The notes under the pieces are model-generated. The model saw only the letters and a program-made list of their open reading frames with translations, ran no database searches and was not told the origin of the DNA. The translations under genes were made by a program, and so were the position numbers. A stretch of DNA of 64,000 bases from Emergomyces orientalis (lineage: Eukaryota > Ascomycota > Eurotiomycetes > Onygenales > Ajellomycetaceae). Shown piece after piece: positions 35,440 to 47,142 of the stretch (position 1 is the stretch's first letter; the number at the start of each line of letters is the position of its first letter). The DNA lies in NCBI GenBank assembly GCA_002110485.1, contig MOWL01000067.1, positions 1,116,001 through 1,180,000 on the forward strand, given 5' to 3'.

Positions 35440-35783
35440 TGAAGTACAAATGTTTTGTCTTTTGTCTTTCTCATTTCCTTTTCTGTTTCCGTTGTTGCCA
35501 TTTACTTGGGTCGGTATGGACTTGCGGCCGCTTTTCCAGAACGGAGGTTAGGTGATGGGGATGTGGGGGATTCGTTAAGAGTGTGTGTAGCTATGAAAAC
35601 AGGAATTGAAGAAGAAAATTGAGAATGCGATAATTCTTTCTTTCGGTCGCCTAGCTGTTCGGGCGCTGTAGATGCAGTGGTCTGTGGGACATAACCAATA
35701 AGTGTAATTCTTTGTGTCGTGCTTCTGAGTCGGAACAGTCGGCTGCGATTCTCAATTCATCCACCACCCAAGCAGTCATAAAA
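35440..35783. other. Convergent intergenic
   Basis: 344 bp between the 3' ends of the kinase (+) and the T2 hydrolase (-). No gene or clear terminator structure is seen. Confidence 0.5.
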
Positions 35784-37514
35784 TCACACATATTCGTCCC
35801 GAAAGACCATCATCCGTTCCACATCTTTCCCATCCTTCTCCTCCATCCAAGCCCGAAACATTCCTTCGGAATTAAAATCAAACACAACCTTTCCCCTCCA
35901 CAACTTACCCTCACCCACTCTCTGCCCAACTGCCCCCACCTCCGCTTCAATCCCAATAAGTCCCCCCTCACCCTCACCCGTCTTCCCCCATCGTCTCCCT
36001 GCCGAACGTTGCAACTCCCCATCAGGTCCCGCGACAGCAGTTACCGCCCGTGCCAATGAGACAGGCTTTTGCGCAGGTGAGAATCGGGCCATCGCGGCTG
36101 CAGTGCGCGTGGCAGCTGTGCGGAGAAAGGAGTCGCCATTACCTGTACCAGACAGGGCAAGAACTCGTCGGCGGTGAGGATTAGAGTCTGTGTAAGGGCT
36201 AGAGGCGGTGCTTGTCAGCTGAACTTTCTCGATAGGGTACTGGGATGGTTTTAAGGCGGTGTATCCTAGTGGTGATGGAGAGGGAGAGAAGCAGTCGCGG
36301 AATAAAGTGAAAGCCGTATGTGAATTGATATAGGATTGCCACGGGTGTCCTCCCGGAACGGTAGAAGTGGTGGTGGTGATCATCGTATTGGCAGAGTCAG
36401 ATTGCGATGGAAACGGATGGGTATTCCCATCTTGGCCTTGATAAATCATCATATGCCTCTTCGGTTGGCTACTGCTTTGTGATCCAAATCCGAACCCATC
36501 ACTTCCTCCAGGACACGCGCCATTAGCGTTGCCGCTTTCATGCTTAAATCCTTCCACTCGTTCAACATCCCACGCTTCCGCCCAGAATCCCGCCCCAAGG
36601 GTCGGAGTATCTCCAATTCGACCAGGACATTTATTCGTCAAACCGCCCGTACTAGTTGCGACTGCGATGTTCCCCCAACGATCAAGACAGACACACCCCA
36701 CGGTCCCCTGACTCAAATACAGTCCATCCCCATCATCACCTTCGCCACCGCCCATCATCTCCACGTCAACTCCCATATCCCCACCGTCTGTCATCCTACC
36801 TCGCGTCTTCCCCTTTTTCAACCCCCGCTGATGCTCGTCCCACCTCTTCTTCGTCCAAAACCAATCATCGGGACAAAACTCCAACCCCCACTCCCTCGCC
36901 AAAGCTTCCACATACTCTCCACTAAGCTGCGAGTGCATATTACCTCCATCACCATCGTTCTCATATCCTGTCCTTAGCAGCACTTCCCTCGCTAACTGAA
37001 TCGGATGCTTCACATTGTGAACTAGCATGACGCCGGCCCCACGCTTAATGGACCCTGGTGTTCGCTCCGACGCCAGGCCCGTAACCCCACCACTATCAAT
37101 ACTATCATGATCTTCCTCTTCAAGCAAGGACGCAACCATAACAGACGCCTCCATCTCAATTGTACCCGCGGACGTGAACACACTACCGCGACCGCAGTTG
37201 AAGAGCTCGTCGTCCTCCATGAGCGAGACGGCGTGAACTGCGGCGTTTAGGGCGCTGGCAGGGGAAGCGCGCATGTTGTTATCGACGGTATCATTCTTGT
37301 CATTATTGGATGGGATATTATCCTCTAGGTCGACGTTGAGAAGGGCAGTGGTAGAACGGAGGTAAGTTAGGAGGGAAGTGCGGTATTGGGCATATAGCTC
37401 GGGAGGGAGACGGGAGCGTTGGATATTCCCTGCACCGCCGTGGAGGATAACGGCTGGTTTGAAAAGGGGTTGGTTGCGGGTCCGTTCGCTTCGTTGGGAG
37501 ATTGGTGGTGGCAT
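35784..37514 (-). CDS. T2-family Ntn hydrolase (threonine aspartase / asparaginase-like)
   Basis: A single exon of 576 aa. The open frame reaches 37565 only through a TTG; the first ATG is at 37514 (MPPPISQRSER). Near the N-terminus is AVILHGGAGNI, the oxyanion/HGGAG block of the family. The autocatalytic site is GTVGCVCLDRWGNIAVATST, where the Thr of GTVG becomes the nucleophile after self-cleavage; next comes GGLTNKCPGRIGDTPTLGAG. Late in the protein ALSGTGNGDSFLRTAATRTA supplies the substrate-binding GTGNGD. Compared with bacterial asparaginases (~320 aa) there are long low-complexity insertions before and after the nucleophile, a feature shared with taspase-1-like fungal members. Likely activity is hydrolysis of (iso)aspartyl or asparaginyl bonds. 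Whether it is a site-specific protease or an amidase cannot be told. Confidence 0.87.
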   Translation of the reverse strand: MPPPISQRSERTRNQPLFKPAVILHGGAGNIQRSRLPPELYAQYRTSLLTYLRSTTALLNVDLEDNIPSNNDKNDTVDNNMRASPASALNAAVHAVSLMEDDELFNCGRGSVFTSAGTIEMEASVMVASLLEEEDHDSIDSGGVTGLASERTPGSIKRGAGVMLVHNVKHPIQLAREVLLRTGYENDGDGGNMHSQLSGEYVEALAREWGLEFCPDDWFWTKKRWDEHQRGLKKGKTRGRMTDGGDMGVDVEMMGGGEGDDGDGLYLSQGTVGCVCLDRWGNIAVATSTGGLTNKCPGRIGDTPTLGAGFWAEAWDVERVEGFKHESGNANGACPGGSDGFGFGSQSSSQPKRHMMIYQGQDGNTHPFPSQSDSANTMITTTTSTVPGGHPWQSYINSHTAFTLFRDCFSPSPSPLGYTALKPSQYPIEKVQLTSTASSPYTDSNPHRRRVLALSGTGNGDSFLRTAATRTAAAMARFSPAQKPVSLARAVTAVAGPDGELQRSAGRRWGKTGEGEGGLIGIEAEVGAVGQRVGEGKLWRGKVVFDFNSEGMFRAWMEEKDGKDVERMMVFRDEYV

Positions 37515-38331
37515 TGTGAGGGAGCTTTGCGCAGGTGTATCTATATGGTGGTGAAGGTATGGCAAAATGCTCTTTGAATAATAGAGGTTGATTCAAAATA
37601 TTAGCTGTTCCGGGGGGTGGATGCATCAACGCTAAACCCGCGCGCCCAACAGCTTTCCCCGGGGATATTTGCTTGCCGACGCTGCTGAAGTTGAAATCGG
37701 ATATAGTTCCGTTGGTCGATCATTTGGGGGGTGGGGATCAAGTCACGTGCCAGCTACCGCCCTTTTGCGGCGCGAAAAGAATCTGCTGTTCAATCAGTAA
37801 TATCTAGGAAGATGCCCAGTTGTAAGCTCGAAAGTATCTGTAACAATGAAGTTCGTGTATATATGCTGTTTCTTTTTTTTTGTACGCCAAAAATACTGTA
37901 CACAAAAGCGGTAAGAAATATTACCACTTTTCACTGACGGAGTCCAAAGTATTGTCACTGCCCTAATGAACACACAGCATGAGTAAGGGAAAGCTCGCCG
38001 GGGATAAATAAACGTTGCTTCGGGCGAGGATCTGACCAGAAAGAAAATGACGCAGGAAAAATCAATGCGGCAAAAGGACTTTGGGAAAAGCGGAAATAAA
38101 GAAAAGAGGAAGATAAAAAAGAAAAAATACACGAAGAGAAAAAAGAGTTAGAAATTAAAAAGGGACCATTGACAAAACTGAGAGAAGGAAAACATCTATG
38201 ACCATGCCTCCAAGTGAAATGATATGAGCCCAAGACCGAACTCCCGCAGAAAAGAGGAGAGATTAAGGGGGATAGAAATTGGATTCTTAGCGCGAGAATA
38301 TGGACGGCGAAAATAATTTATAATGCGACGG
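37515..38331. other. Intergenic, gene-free
   Basis: Holds the promoter side of the T2 hydrolase and the 3' side of TIM17, both on the minus strand. Purine-rich on the plus strand from about 38030 to 38170. No gene seen. Confidence 0.5.
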
Positions 38332-39160
38332 TTAAGCTAGCATTGGAGACTGCGATGATCTGTCTCCTGTTGCTGGTGGAGGCGGTGGTGGAACCTAATA
38401 AACCAGAACATATGTTAGAAAATGAGGAACATTTGGGCTATTAAAGGGGGTATGGGGATGAAGTCTTGACATACGTCTAATCTTGTATTTTCCGCCATCA
38501 TCCTTTGGAACCCTATTCCGACACCTTCAATCACAGCCAAGAAACAACCGCACATGATGGCTGAGTTCCTGGCCGCTCTCATGCCACCGCGAATGGCAAG
38601 TGCACCTCCCGTAAAAAAGCCCGCAATAACTATATAAAAAAGCCTGTCAGATACCCCAAAGCTCATATGTCCATAAGAACAACCCAAGTCCCGTCCCAAC
38701 AAAATTGTCCCCAGTGCTGAAGGCAATAACAAGTTGAATTAAAGGGCGCAAAAATCAGAGAACGGGAAGGTTCTGCACATACTAGCATTATACGGATCTT
38801 CCTTCTTCCTTATTCCCTTCACTGCACAGTCAAATGTCGAGAACATACCACCCCAGACACCAAAGTTTCCACCTACAACCGGTGCTCGAGCCTTAATCGC
38901 GGTGAGGGCGCCTATCCGCCGTTCGCCATATGGACTGTTTCGGAACCCCTTCACGCCGTGCCAAACTGCGCCACCGATGGCCTACAATGAAGGCAGATAG
39001 AAAATTATGATCAGCCGCGAGGAACAGTCACGTATTTTGAAAAAAAAGATAGGGGAGGACGGGAAGGCAAAGAGAGTAAGAATTAACGTACGCCCATACT
39101 AAAGGCTCCACCGAAATCACTCAGCGCGACCCAGGGGCAGGGATCTCTCGTGTGATCCAT
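38332..39160 (-). CDS. TIM17: TIM17, core subunit of the mitochondrial TIM23 translocase
   Basis: Four exons (my parse): 39160-39092, 38981-38783, 38629-38475 and 38394-38332, giving 161 aa, the normal size. Donors are GTACGT, GTATGT and GTATGT. The protein begins MDHTRDPCPWVALSDFGG, followed by AIGGAVWHGVKGFRNSP, the Tim17 signature at TM1. Cys8 and Cys75 correspond to the conserved disulfide pair of yeast Tim17. The GxxxG-rich segment IIAGFFTGGALAIRGGMRAA is TM3. The tail is proline-rich (VPPPPPPATGDRSSQ), as in other filamentous fungi. Role: with Tim23 it forms the inner-membrane channel importing presequence proteins and laterally sorting membrane proteins. An essential housekeeping gene; all parts appear intact. 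Confidence 0.95.
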
Positions 39161-40407
39161 CGTGGCGGAATGTATTAAGAGCGTGTTAGGGAGGAGAATA
39201 TATGGCTATCGAACGATAAGATATACGACGACTGGTCGATTCGGAGAAACAAGCAAGCCCGAAAAAAAAAAACCGTAAAAAAAAGGTATTAGGGCAAGAA
39301 GTAAAGTGAAGTAATATGTCCGTCCCGTCCTTCGTCTGGTCTGCAGCTACCGTGTTTCCCGTCTACCCAGTTCAACTCAACGAGCAATTAGAGATTCTAA
39401 ACCTCTAGCGAAGCAGCCGTAGAAGGGAAAAACAAAAAAACAATGTTCGGCGATACCCCTGAGGAGGGCTGAATTGCGCCAATGAATGGAGTGGGACAAA
39501 CGAAACCCGAGAAAGAAGAGATATGTGAGAGTTAGGCCAATGTGTCGTCGGTGATACAGATACGGGTGGAGGGAATGGAATAAAGAATTAATTAAATTGA
39601 GGTTTTCTGCCTCGTTCAAATCTTTTTGCTTTTTCGCCGATTGGAAAAACTCTCGGCATGGTCACGTGGAAACAAGCTGGGTCACGTGGTATCAAACTCT
39701 GCCAACTACCAACTTTTGGATGCTGCAACTCGAAAATATCATTAGATGGGGATGAATTGGAATGAATAAGAGAACTAAAGTCATTGACTGTCAGCATTAC
39801 CACTTGTCATGACAATAAGTTCACCACGCGAGCGGTTGAGTGCTGGCATTAAAGCGAGATGTAATTATTGCAAGCTAAGTTGACCTTCAGGTTCTCGCCA
39901 ACTATTTCTGTGAATCAGTGACGGCGGCTTCCAGGAAGTTTTGAATGGCATTATTGCGCGGGACTAACAGTGAATTTAACTACTCCCGCACTCCTGTTGA
40001 ATTTCCCAGCATGATGAATACTGAAAATGGTTGCTCATCTTCCATGACGACAGAGCTCTTTCTGCCTTTAAATTATTGAATTGTTCCGCAATGTTGCAGT
40101 CGATGAAGAATTCCTGCCGCAGATTGTTTAATGAACTGCAATGATGCTTTAATATTCCCTATCCTATTTCCATATATTTCACTCCTAAATACACCTGCAC
40201 AGATACAAAAACCTGAGCTCCTACATACATAGCTTGTGTGTTGCCATCTCTACATATATGTCTCCCTCCTTCACAAGAACCTGCCAAATCCCAGCCCCCT
40301 TTCCCAATATCCAGTCTAAACACACCCATGTTGCCTTGCCCGCCCACCCTGTGCCGACCACCCGCCTTTGCCATGTGGGCTGTTTCAATATCAAAGGAAG
40401 CGCCTGG
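39161..40407. other. Intergenic, gene-free
   Basis: About 1.25 kb with no supported gene. It includes the TIM17 promoter side (minus strand reads leftward) and the 3' flank of the secreted-protein gene. Short A-runs near 39265-39290. Confidence 0.5.
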
Positions 40408-40944
40408 TTAAAATTTGGGTTTTTTGTTTGGAGCATACTCATAAACTTCCCACGTACTGGGGGGCCCAGCTTTAGGAGTGACACCTAGAACTGGGACTTT
40501 ATTCCTCAGCAACTCCGGGTATTCCTCTTGCCACCAAAGTGAATCTTCGCTCGCTTCCTTTCCATCAGGGAGTATTAACCAGGCAATACCCGTCGCCTTC
40601 TGTCCCATCGCTTTGGAAGTACGTCTAAACAGATCCGATCTATCGTTGGGGTTGCCAGCACAATTCGCCATCCAGCCCACCCATATCGGGTCCATCATGA
40701 AATAGGAAAAGTCTTTTCCACATTCTTCTTTTGCGTATAGCGTGGCCTGTTCCGACATTCCGGGATAGGTGTAGAAGACGGTGTCTTTGCCAATCCCTCG
40801 GCTTACGAGGAAGTCGGTGATCTCCTTTAAGGAAGGGCAGGCGTTTTGCCGTTTCCCTAGCAGACCTTCGAACGGCACGGCCAACACAGGGATTAAACTG
40901 GCCAGAAAGACGGAAATGAGGGCGAAGAGGAGGTGAAATTTCAT
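40408..40944 (-). CDS. Secreted protein of unknown function with Kex2-type propeptide site
   Basis: A single exon of 178 aa. Residues 1-22 are a signal peptide (hydrophobic LLFALISVFLASLIPVLA). A short propeptide ends in LLGKR before QNACPSL, a KR dibasic site for Kex2-type processing. The mature protein has three cysteines (ACPS, EECG, NCAG), Trp-rich stretches (DPIWVGWMANC, DSLWWQEEYPELL) and no TM segment. A central block reads KATGIAWLILPDGKEASED. I do not recognise the family, and no catalytic motif can be named. Expected in the extracellular space. It lies alone between intergenic stretches of 1.2 and 1.4 kb. The ATG at 40944 is the only one giving the signal peptide. Confidence 0.75.
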   Translation of the reverse strand: MKFHLLFALISVFLASLIPVLAVPFEGLLGKRQNACPSLKEITDFLVSRGIGKDTVFYTYPGMSEQATLYAKEECGKDFSYFMMDPIWVGWMANCAGNPNDRSDLFRRTSKAMGQKATGIAWLILPDGKEASEDSLWWQEEYPELLRNKVPVLGVTPKAGPPSTWEVYEYAPNKKPKF

Positions 40945-42322
40945 GATGTTAACGTTTATGTAATGGAAGAAAAATAAAAATGCTTATAGGGGTGATTGTT
41001 TGATCAAATGGGTTTTGTTTTCTCCTTTCTTTATTTCTTTATGCGTCGATTGAAATGGTAATTTGGATGGACCAGTGCAAGTGGGTTTCATGGCAAATTT
41101 ATCATGAATCGACGAGAGGAGCACATTTCTAATAAAAGGTCCTCGAGCAATGGCCCTCGAGCCCTTGAGCCACCATCTACGAGGCTTTTGGAAACGCTCT
41201 TTTCCATTTCCTCCGTTGGAGCATTCTATTTTCATTTCTTCCCGGGAGGAAGGCTGTTAGCATCTCGCAGAGCCCAATGCTTATGACTTTTTTTAGTTCA
41301 ACATAGGTGCATGACAAAGGGCAGTACCTTGGAAGATCTCAACTCCTGCAACTACACAGCTGCTGAATATAGATCTAAACCGAAATGCCAAATGTTTCCA
41401 GTGTCCTAACCCAATAGTGCCGGTGGAGAATGCGGTGGAAAGAAAGGCCTTGGGCTGAACTGGTCGGAGCACCTATGTTTGAGTTGCGGCTCTAAACTAG
41501 TTCTCGGGGAGATAACATTACTATTTCTATCAGTGTCGCCATCAAAAGGGCTATGCTTATTCTCGAGGGCCTGAACGTGACACTCACTGACAACGCTTCT
41601 CTACTGCTGCTATGACCATCGACCCACCGTCACTCGGCACTTGGCAACCCCTAGCCTCTTACGAGCCAGGCCAGATCATGGGGGGCAGTTGACTGTGAGT
41701 CTCAGAAAGTTGAATGTGTCTCTGATTTCAGGCGCCCAACTTCTACCACCCCATCTAACACACATTCACACTCCACATACACCACATATTGCTAACACAA
41801 CTCAGATTCATAGGTATGCCATAAGGGCCAGCAAAGTAGGAATATGGCCGCCGGATGTATGTTTTAATGTGTGTGTGTTTTCTAAGGGTGGAGCCACTGT
41901 CCAAGGCTACTGTAGTAATTTGGCCGAAACTTGAACACTCAGTTTTAACCTTCTTCGACCCGTGATTGGCGGCATGTCTGTAAGACCTGGAGTTGAATGA
42001 CAGAAGGTTAATTTAGGCTTAGGTTATCTTTAATGTTAGAAACTACTAACTATACGAGATCATTTGGCTCCTATCTCCGCTAGTGCTGACTTTACTGCAT
42101 CGCGCCCACGGCTCCTAACTTCCGAGCCGAATGCCAGGCCGAATGTCAGGCATGATCGATCACCTCCCCACTTGGGCCGAACCCCCTTCTGTCATTGGTT
42201 AATCGGCAACTTGTTTGCATCCTGAAGCTCGTCGCTTCATCAAAGCATCTGTCTCCGAACCCGTCAATACCTAATCCCACGATCCACCTCTGAATTCCTC
42301 TCAACTCATCACCACTACAATT
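40945..42322. other. Divergent intergenic, gene-free
   Basis: Lies between divergent genes (secreted protein on minus, ankyrin protein on plus). An open frame at 41641-41934 lacks an ATG at its 5' end and has no family resemblance. Nothing else seen. Confidence 0.45.
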
Positions 42323-43099
42323 ATGGCCTCAGTCGAGAAGCAGTTACTCGAACTATGCTCAGCCGGCGATCACGACTCCCTCCAAATTCTCTTAGCCAAC
42401 AATAAGCCAGCATCGCCATACCTCGTGAATCGGATGTTGGCTGCAGCCACGGCTTCTAAGCATATAGAACTAGTCAAATCTCTTCTATCACAATACCCTG
42501 ACATTTCACTATCGATGCCACCCGTCCGCGAGGCAACCGATGCTGCCTCAATCCCGCTATTCCAAGCATTCTATGAGAAAGAACCATCTATTGTTCATAT
42601 GCAATTTGAGAGAGAAGGAACACCTCTTTCACTCGCAGCTATGTGCGGCAGGCCCCTTGAATTTGTCTCCTATCTCCTATCCCGCGGCGCAGATCCAAAC
42701 CAGCCGCCCGCTGTTGTCCCATTCCCGGTGGCAGGCGCAATATTCGGCTACAACGGGTCAACAGAGGCAGCGATGCTTCTGTTGGAAAATGGTGCCAAGC
42801 TGCAATATACAGGTGCCCTCTGCATGGCTGCTTCTAGAGGTTATCTCGAAGCGGCGAAATTTCTTTTAGAAAACGGGGCAACACCCGCTACGGATCAGCG
42901 AGATGACGGCATCCCTGATATTACTGGTATTGGACCGGCATTATGCATTGCAGCGTACGAAGGCCACGTAGAGATTGTTGATTTACTCCTTAAACACGGA
43001 GCAGACAATACTCAGAAAAACAGGGATGGAAAGACTGCATTTGACATTGCTGAGGAAAAAGGCTATACGCAAATCTTGGATTTACTGAAAGGAGCCTAA
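42323..43099 (+). CDS. Ankyrin-repeat protein
   Basis: A single exon of 258 aa made almost wholly of ankyrin repeats. Recognisable units are PLSLAAMCGRPLEFVSYLLSRGADPN (about 100-126), ALCMAASRGYLEAAKFLLENGAT (about 170-193), ALCIAAYEGHVEIVDLLLKHGAD (about 211-234) and KTAFDIAEEKGYTQILDLL at the C-terminus. More degenerate units cover residues 5-75. No signal peptide, membrane segment or enzymatic domain. Such short free-standing ankyrin proteins are probably cytosolic protein-protein adaptors; the partner cannot be inferred. Codon usage is ordinary and both ends look complete. Confidence 0.9.
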   Translation: MASVEKQLLELCSAGDHDSLQILLANNKPASPYLVNRMLAAATASKHIELVKSLLSQYPDISLSMPPVREATDAASIPLFQAFYEKEPSIVHMQFEREGTPLSLAAMCGRPLEFVSYLLSRGADPNQPPAVVPFPVAGAIFGYNGSTEAAMLLLENGAKLQYTGALCMAASRGYLEAAKFLLENGATPATDQRDDGIPDITGIGPALCIAAYEGHVEIVDLLLKHGADNTQKNRDGKTAFDIAEEKGYTQILDLLKGA

Positions 43100-43940
43100 T
43101 GGACCCATCAAATTTAGCAAAGCCAAGAGTCTCTATTTTTGTAAACAAAAATTGAACATTGAATATCATGTGCATTTTTTACTTCCAAGTACTTGATTTT
43201 GATATTTATTTTAGTAGACAAATAAAAACGTATCTCCTGCGCCCCTCTCAGATTTTTGATCCAATTTTAAAACTGAAAGCCCCGCGACGAAACGTAACTG
43301 TCACCTATCCGCTCAAGTATGCGCTTAATATAATTCTGAATTGAGACTTTTGAAATGCTTAGCATAGGGCTAAGAGGCAGGTAAGGACGACATGAATAGT
43401 TTCCTCTCCCCCCCAAACAAACGAACAAGCCACTCGGCCCCATCTGAGAGCAAAGCTGGGCAAGCAATAGCTCCGGGCAGAGCAAGAACTTGCCGCAATT
43501 GCTATTTTTCCCCAAGATGCATGGAATACCTCGATCTCCGGTGCTAGGGCGAGACGATGATGCTAATTTTATGATATTTCATTTTCAAGATGCAAAGATA
43601 GATCAATGAGGCCAAAGGTTAATGCTGCGCAGCAAGAGTAAAAGAGGGGGAGGGGGGGTTGGTATGGATATAAAATGTACCAACTCGACACAATGTCATG
43701 CCATTCTCTTCCAATGTTCCAAATCACTTTTCCTTTCCTTATTTCTCTTTCTTCTGCTTCGTCTTCTTCTGCCGCTATCTTCGCATTATTCTTCATTTCC
43801 CTTAAAATCAGAATACCAATCTTCCGAAAGTTATTTATTCTTTTTACTCAGTTTTGGTGAATCATCGATAATTCCACCTGTTCGAGACATCATCCTCGCC
43901 ATTACCACCAGCCGACAACGGAACCTAAAGCATATAGGAG
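43100..43940. other. Intergenic, promoter of SGNH hydrolase gene
   Basis: No gene supported. A pyrimidine-rich stretch (about 43728-43805, many CTT/TTC) precedes the start codon and is typical of a fungal promoter/leader. Confidence 0.5.
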
Positions 43941-46008
43941 ATGAAAACTCTACTACCATCTCTTTCAGCATTTCTACTGCTGTGTGCCGACTGGGTCGAT
44001 GCAGCGCGGCCCGGAATACCAGATATTCTAGCGGAGCGAGCTCCCATGTCGGGGTTCCAAAATATAGCCGTACTTGGAGATAGTTATGCCGCTGGCATAG
44101 GGGCGCGGAAGGTACTGGGAGGAAAGGATGATATAAAATGTTCGCGCTACGATGGCGCATATGGTCATATTTTAACTGGGTTATCGAAGAGAGAGGAAAA
44201 GCCGGAATATCAGTTCAAGGCTTGTTCTGGAGATACCTCATCGGAAATCAAGAAGCAGGTTGAGTCTCTCAAAGACAAGTCTCAGGATTTGGTTACTATG
44301 TCTGCTGGAGGAAACGATGCTCTCCTTTCAAACATTCTGAAAAGATGCATTCTTCTGCCATCAACCCTTGAGTTGTGTCATCAAGCCATTGCGGAATCGG
44401 AAAAGATTATTGATGAGAAGCTCCAAGGCAATATCGAGAGCCTGCTGGAGTTGTTGAGTAAAAAGATAAAGGACGGCAGCATTGTTCTTTATACCCTATA
44501 TGCAACTTTCTTCAACTCCGAAACGGACAAGTGCGACCAGCAGAGCTGGAATTATCTGGAAGGGATAACTCCAGATTTGACTAATCTGCTTTTGACGAAA
44601 GAGCTTCGCCGGACACTCAACAAGCTGGTGTTGAAAGCGAACGACAAAATTTCCAAGGCCATTGAGAAAGCCAATGAAAACCAACGAATTAAGGTGGTGC
44701 CTGTCGCTTGGGACGAATACGCAGCTAAATCGAAGGGAAGGTTCTGCGAAGAGGATGAAAATGGAAAAAACAAGCTATTTTTTCAGCCTACAAATCTGAT
44801 GCATACCTTACCCATAAAGGCCGCCGAGAATGTCAACACTACCGAAAAGGGCCAGGGGGTTATCCGGAAGCGTATACCAGACGGTATTGGCAAGGTATTC
44901 CATCCTAATGAATTCGGGCACGGAGTAATTGCCACACACGCAATACTGGCTTTGTATCGTGCAATGGAGCCACAAAAGGTTTGCAAGAAGAAGGAACCCC
45001 AAGCAAAATGCGAAATGGACTGGGCATCCGCGTTCCCATATAACGTTTTCACTGGCACATATCAACAATTTTGCAAGAGAGTGGAATCCCAGCAATTCCG
45101 CCCTCATGAGGCAGCCGTGAATTCAGACGGAAGCTTCAAACCTTCGGACTTCTTTTTTCAGGACCCTGAGAACTATCCATGGTCGCCTTTCGATGGTCTC
45201 CCATGGTTATCCCGAAAGCGGACCCCACCTCCAAACCCCAAGGCATACAGAGAAGTCCATATCCATTTCGAATGGGAGCCACGGTTCAAACCCTGTAGTT
45301 TGAACTGCAACGACGCATTCAAATCAATCAGCCAGTCTCCCTGTAAGTCTCGCATGTTATCTAATCTCCCGTCAAACGAGTGCGCATGGCTAACATCATT
45401 TACCGCAGGTGGACATACTGGTGGTCAATTAAACTCAATGGCTGTCAGGGGAGAAATTGACGTGGGATGCGGTGTCTACACGTACATGCTTCATGGTCCA
45501 AGCGAAATTGTGCCACCGCCCCCGAAAAGAGAAAAAGAGCCAAAAGAGCCAGAACCAAAAAAGCCAGAAGTTGGAAAAGTGCAATGCCACGACAGAAATA
45601 AGTTCGGCAAGCATAAAGATGTAGAACCTTTTTGGCAAGAGAACCTACTTCACCTGGCATGTAAAAGGCACGGGCAGAAAACCATGAAAGCAGGCGATAA
45701 ACCTATCGTCTTATACGAGATACTATTCGGGAAACCGTACCGTTATTCAATCACCTGGCAGAATGAGTGCAAGAGTACTGTTGAAAAGTTGAATGTCGAT
45801 CGACCGGCACCAGATGATAAGGATGCCACTTGTCGCTCGCTGTTTCGGGAGGCTTATAGGGGTTGTAAGTTTCAATTTCCTCCATCCAATCATCGCATAT
45901 TCATGCTTGATGAGCTCTTGAGCTAACCGACCCTTTTTCCCAGGTAACAATGGAGGCGTTGGCGGGTATATAGACGTTGGATGCCTGCGATATGAGTTCT
46001 CCCTTTGA
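43941..46008 (+). CDS. Secreted SGNH/GDSL hydrolase with two related C-terminal Cys modules
   Basis: Exons 43941-45342, 45409-45864 and 45944-46008 (my parse) give 640 aa. Residues 1-21 are a signal peptide. The catalytic domain (about 34-345) has block I IAVLGDSYAAGIG (nucleophile Ser), block III TMSAGGNDALL and block V HPNEFGHGVIATH with the catalytic His, so it is a lipase/esterase or deacetylase of the SGNH superfamily. The C-terminal 270 residues hold two similar modules ending RGEIDVGCGVYTYM and GGYIDVGCLRYEF, each preceded by paired Cys. Each module is interrupted by a phase-1 intron splitting a Cys codon (T|GT) with a GTAAGT donor. Between them is a charged KREKEPKEPEPKKPE linker. Intron 1 is 66 bp and in frame, so it could be missed by ORF reading. 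Substrate unknown; extracellular. Confidence 0.85.
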
Positions 46009-46906
46009 AAACTTGGAGCAGGCACCAACATGTCAAGCTCTTTGGAGACAATAACTTAAAAGGATTGCTAGAAGAAGTAGCTCACCCAGATTGTGTGCAG
46101 TTAGAGCTGGGTGGTTTGATCAGTCTGTTTCATTTTTTATTTTTTTTGTTCAATGCAATCGGGCTTGGGTTTTGATTTCGATCCTCTCTTTTCCTATAAC
46201 ATGCCAGAGTATTAGTCATGCAAGAAGTTGGAGCACACGAACAACGCTGACCTTCATGTCATATTATTTTTCCCTTTGATCCATAAATGTGAAGTTGTTC
46301 ATACTCTGTTCTTGGCTGATGAAAATCTCATCCCTGGCCCATTAACCTCGGAACAAAGTCGGCCCGAGCCGCAGCCAGATCATCCGCATTTGCCAGTCCC
46401 CAGAACATGATCTCCAAAACATTTCCTGCAGAGTCTATATGTTCACCAAGACTTTTCTGATCGAGGCCACTAAAACCTGGGGGCTCATCCATGGATGCCA
46501 TTTCCCTTCTCCCACCACCATCCATCCCTATGGAACAGAGCAGGTATACAACCACCCCAGTACTGTACCAAGCTCAAAAACATGAATACCAAAGTAGATC
46601 ACTTCCAGGCAAATGGAGACCGCATATCTATTTACAACCCAGGTATGTTTCATTATAGCATGATATAAAGAAAGAGTTTTCAACAATTTCAAAATCAAAA
46701 ATGCATGCGGCCGAGAGGCGAAATGTTCTTCGTACACATATATGCATAGTCAAAGAATAAATATCAAAAATATATAAAGATGGAAGAAACAAATAGTCAT
46801 TAGAATAGCCATAGAGAATGGATGGCCCAAAACACAGTGGTAAATTCAAGAAAAAAAGGGCAAATCCCTACTTCGCGCTCCATGGTGGTATCTTATCATT
46901 ATTCCC

Positions 46907-46937
<31 letters not shown>

Positions 46938-47142
46938 CCTAGAAAACTCCGGGTATGAAGTACAGTATCACGCAGTTAATATATCCATGAACGGAGTGCC
47001 AGAAAATAAAGTAAGTAACAATCAGAAATGGTAACCTGGACCTTTTTTTTTTCTCACGTTTGTTTTCTTTTAACAAAAATGTAATAAAAGAAAAAGAGTT
47101 CGACTTGGCGCGGTGAATTTTTTGTTTTTGGGGGAACCATAT
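46009..47142. other. Convergent intergenic with poly(A) tract
   Basis: No gene supported between the SGNH gene (+) and the next gene (-). Contains a 29-nt A run at 46907-46935. Short frames near 46328-46737 are not convincing. Confidence 0.5.
46907..46935. repeat. Poly(A) homopolymer, 29 nt
   Basis: Uninterrupted A run on the plus strand. I see no retroelement body next to it and no target-site duplication that I could confirm. Confidence 0.85.

Noticed and set aside
46880..46960. Poly(A) run as the tail of a LINE/SINE insertion
   Set aside because: No reverse transcriptase remains or confirmable target-site duplication beside it; treated as a homopolymer.
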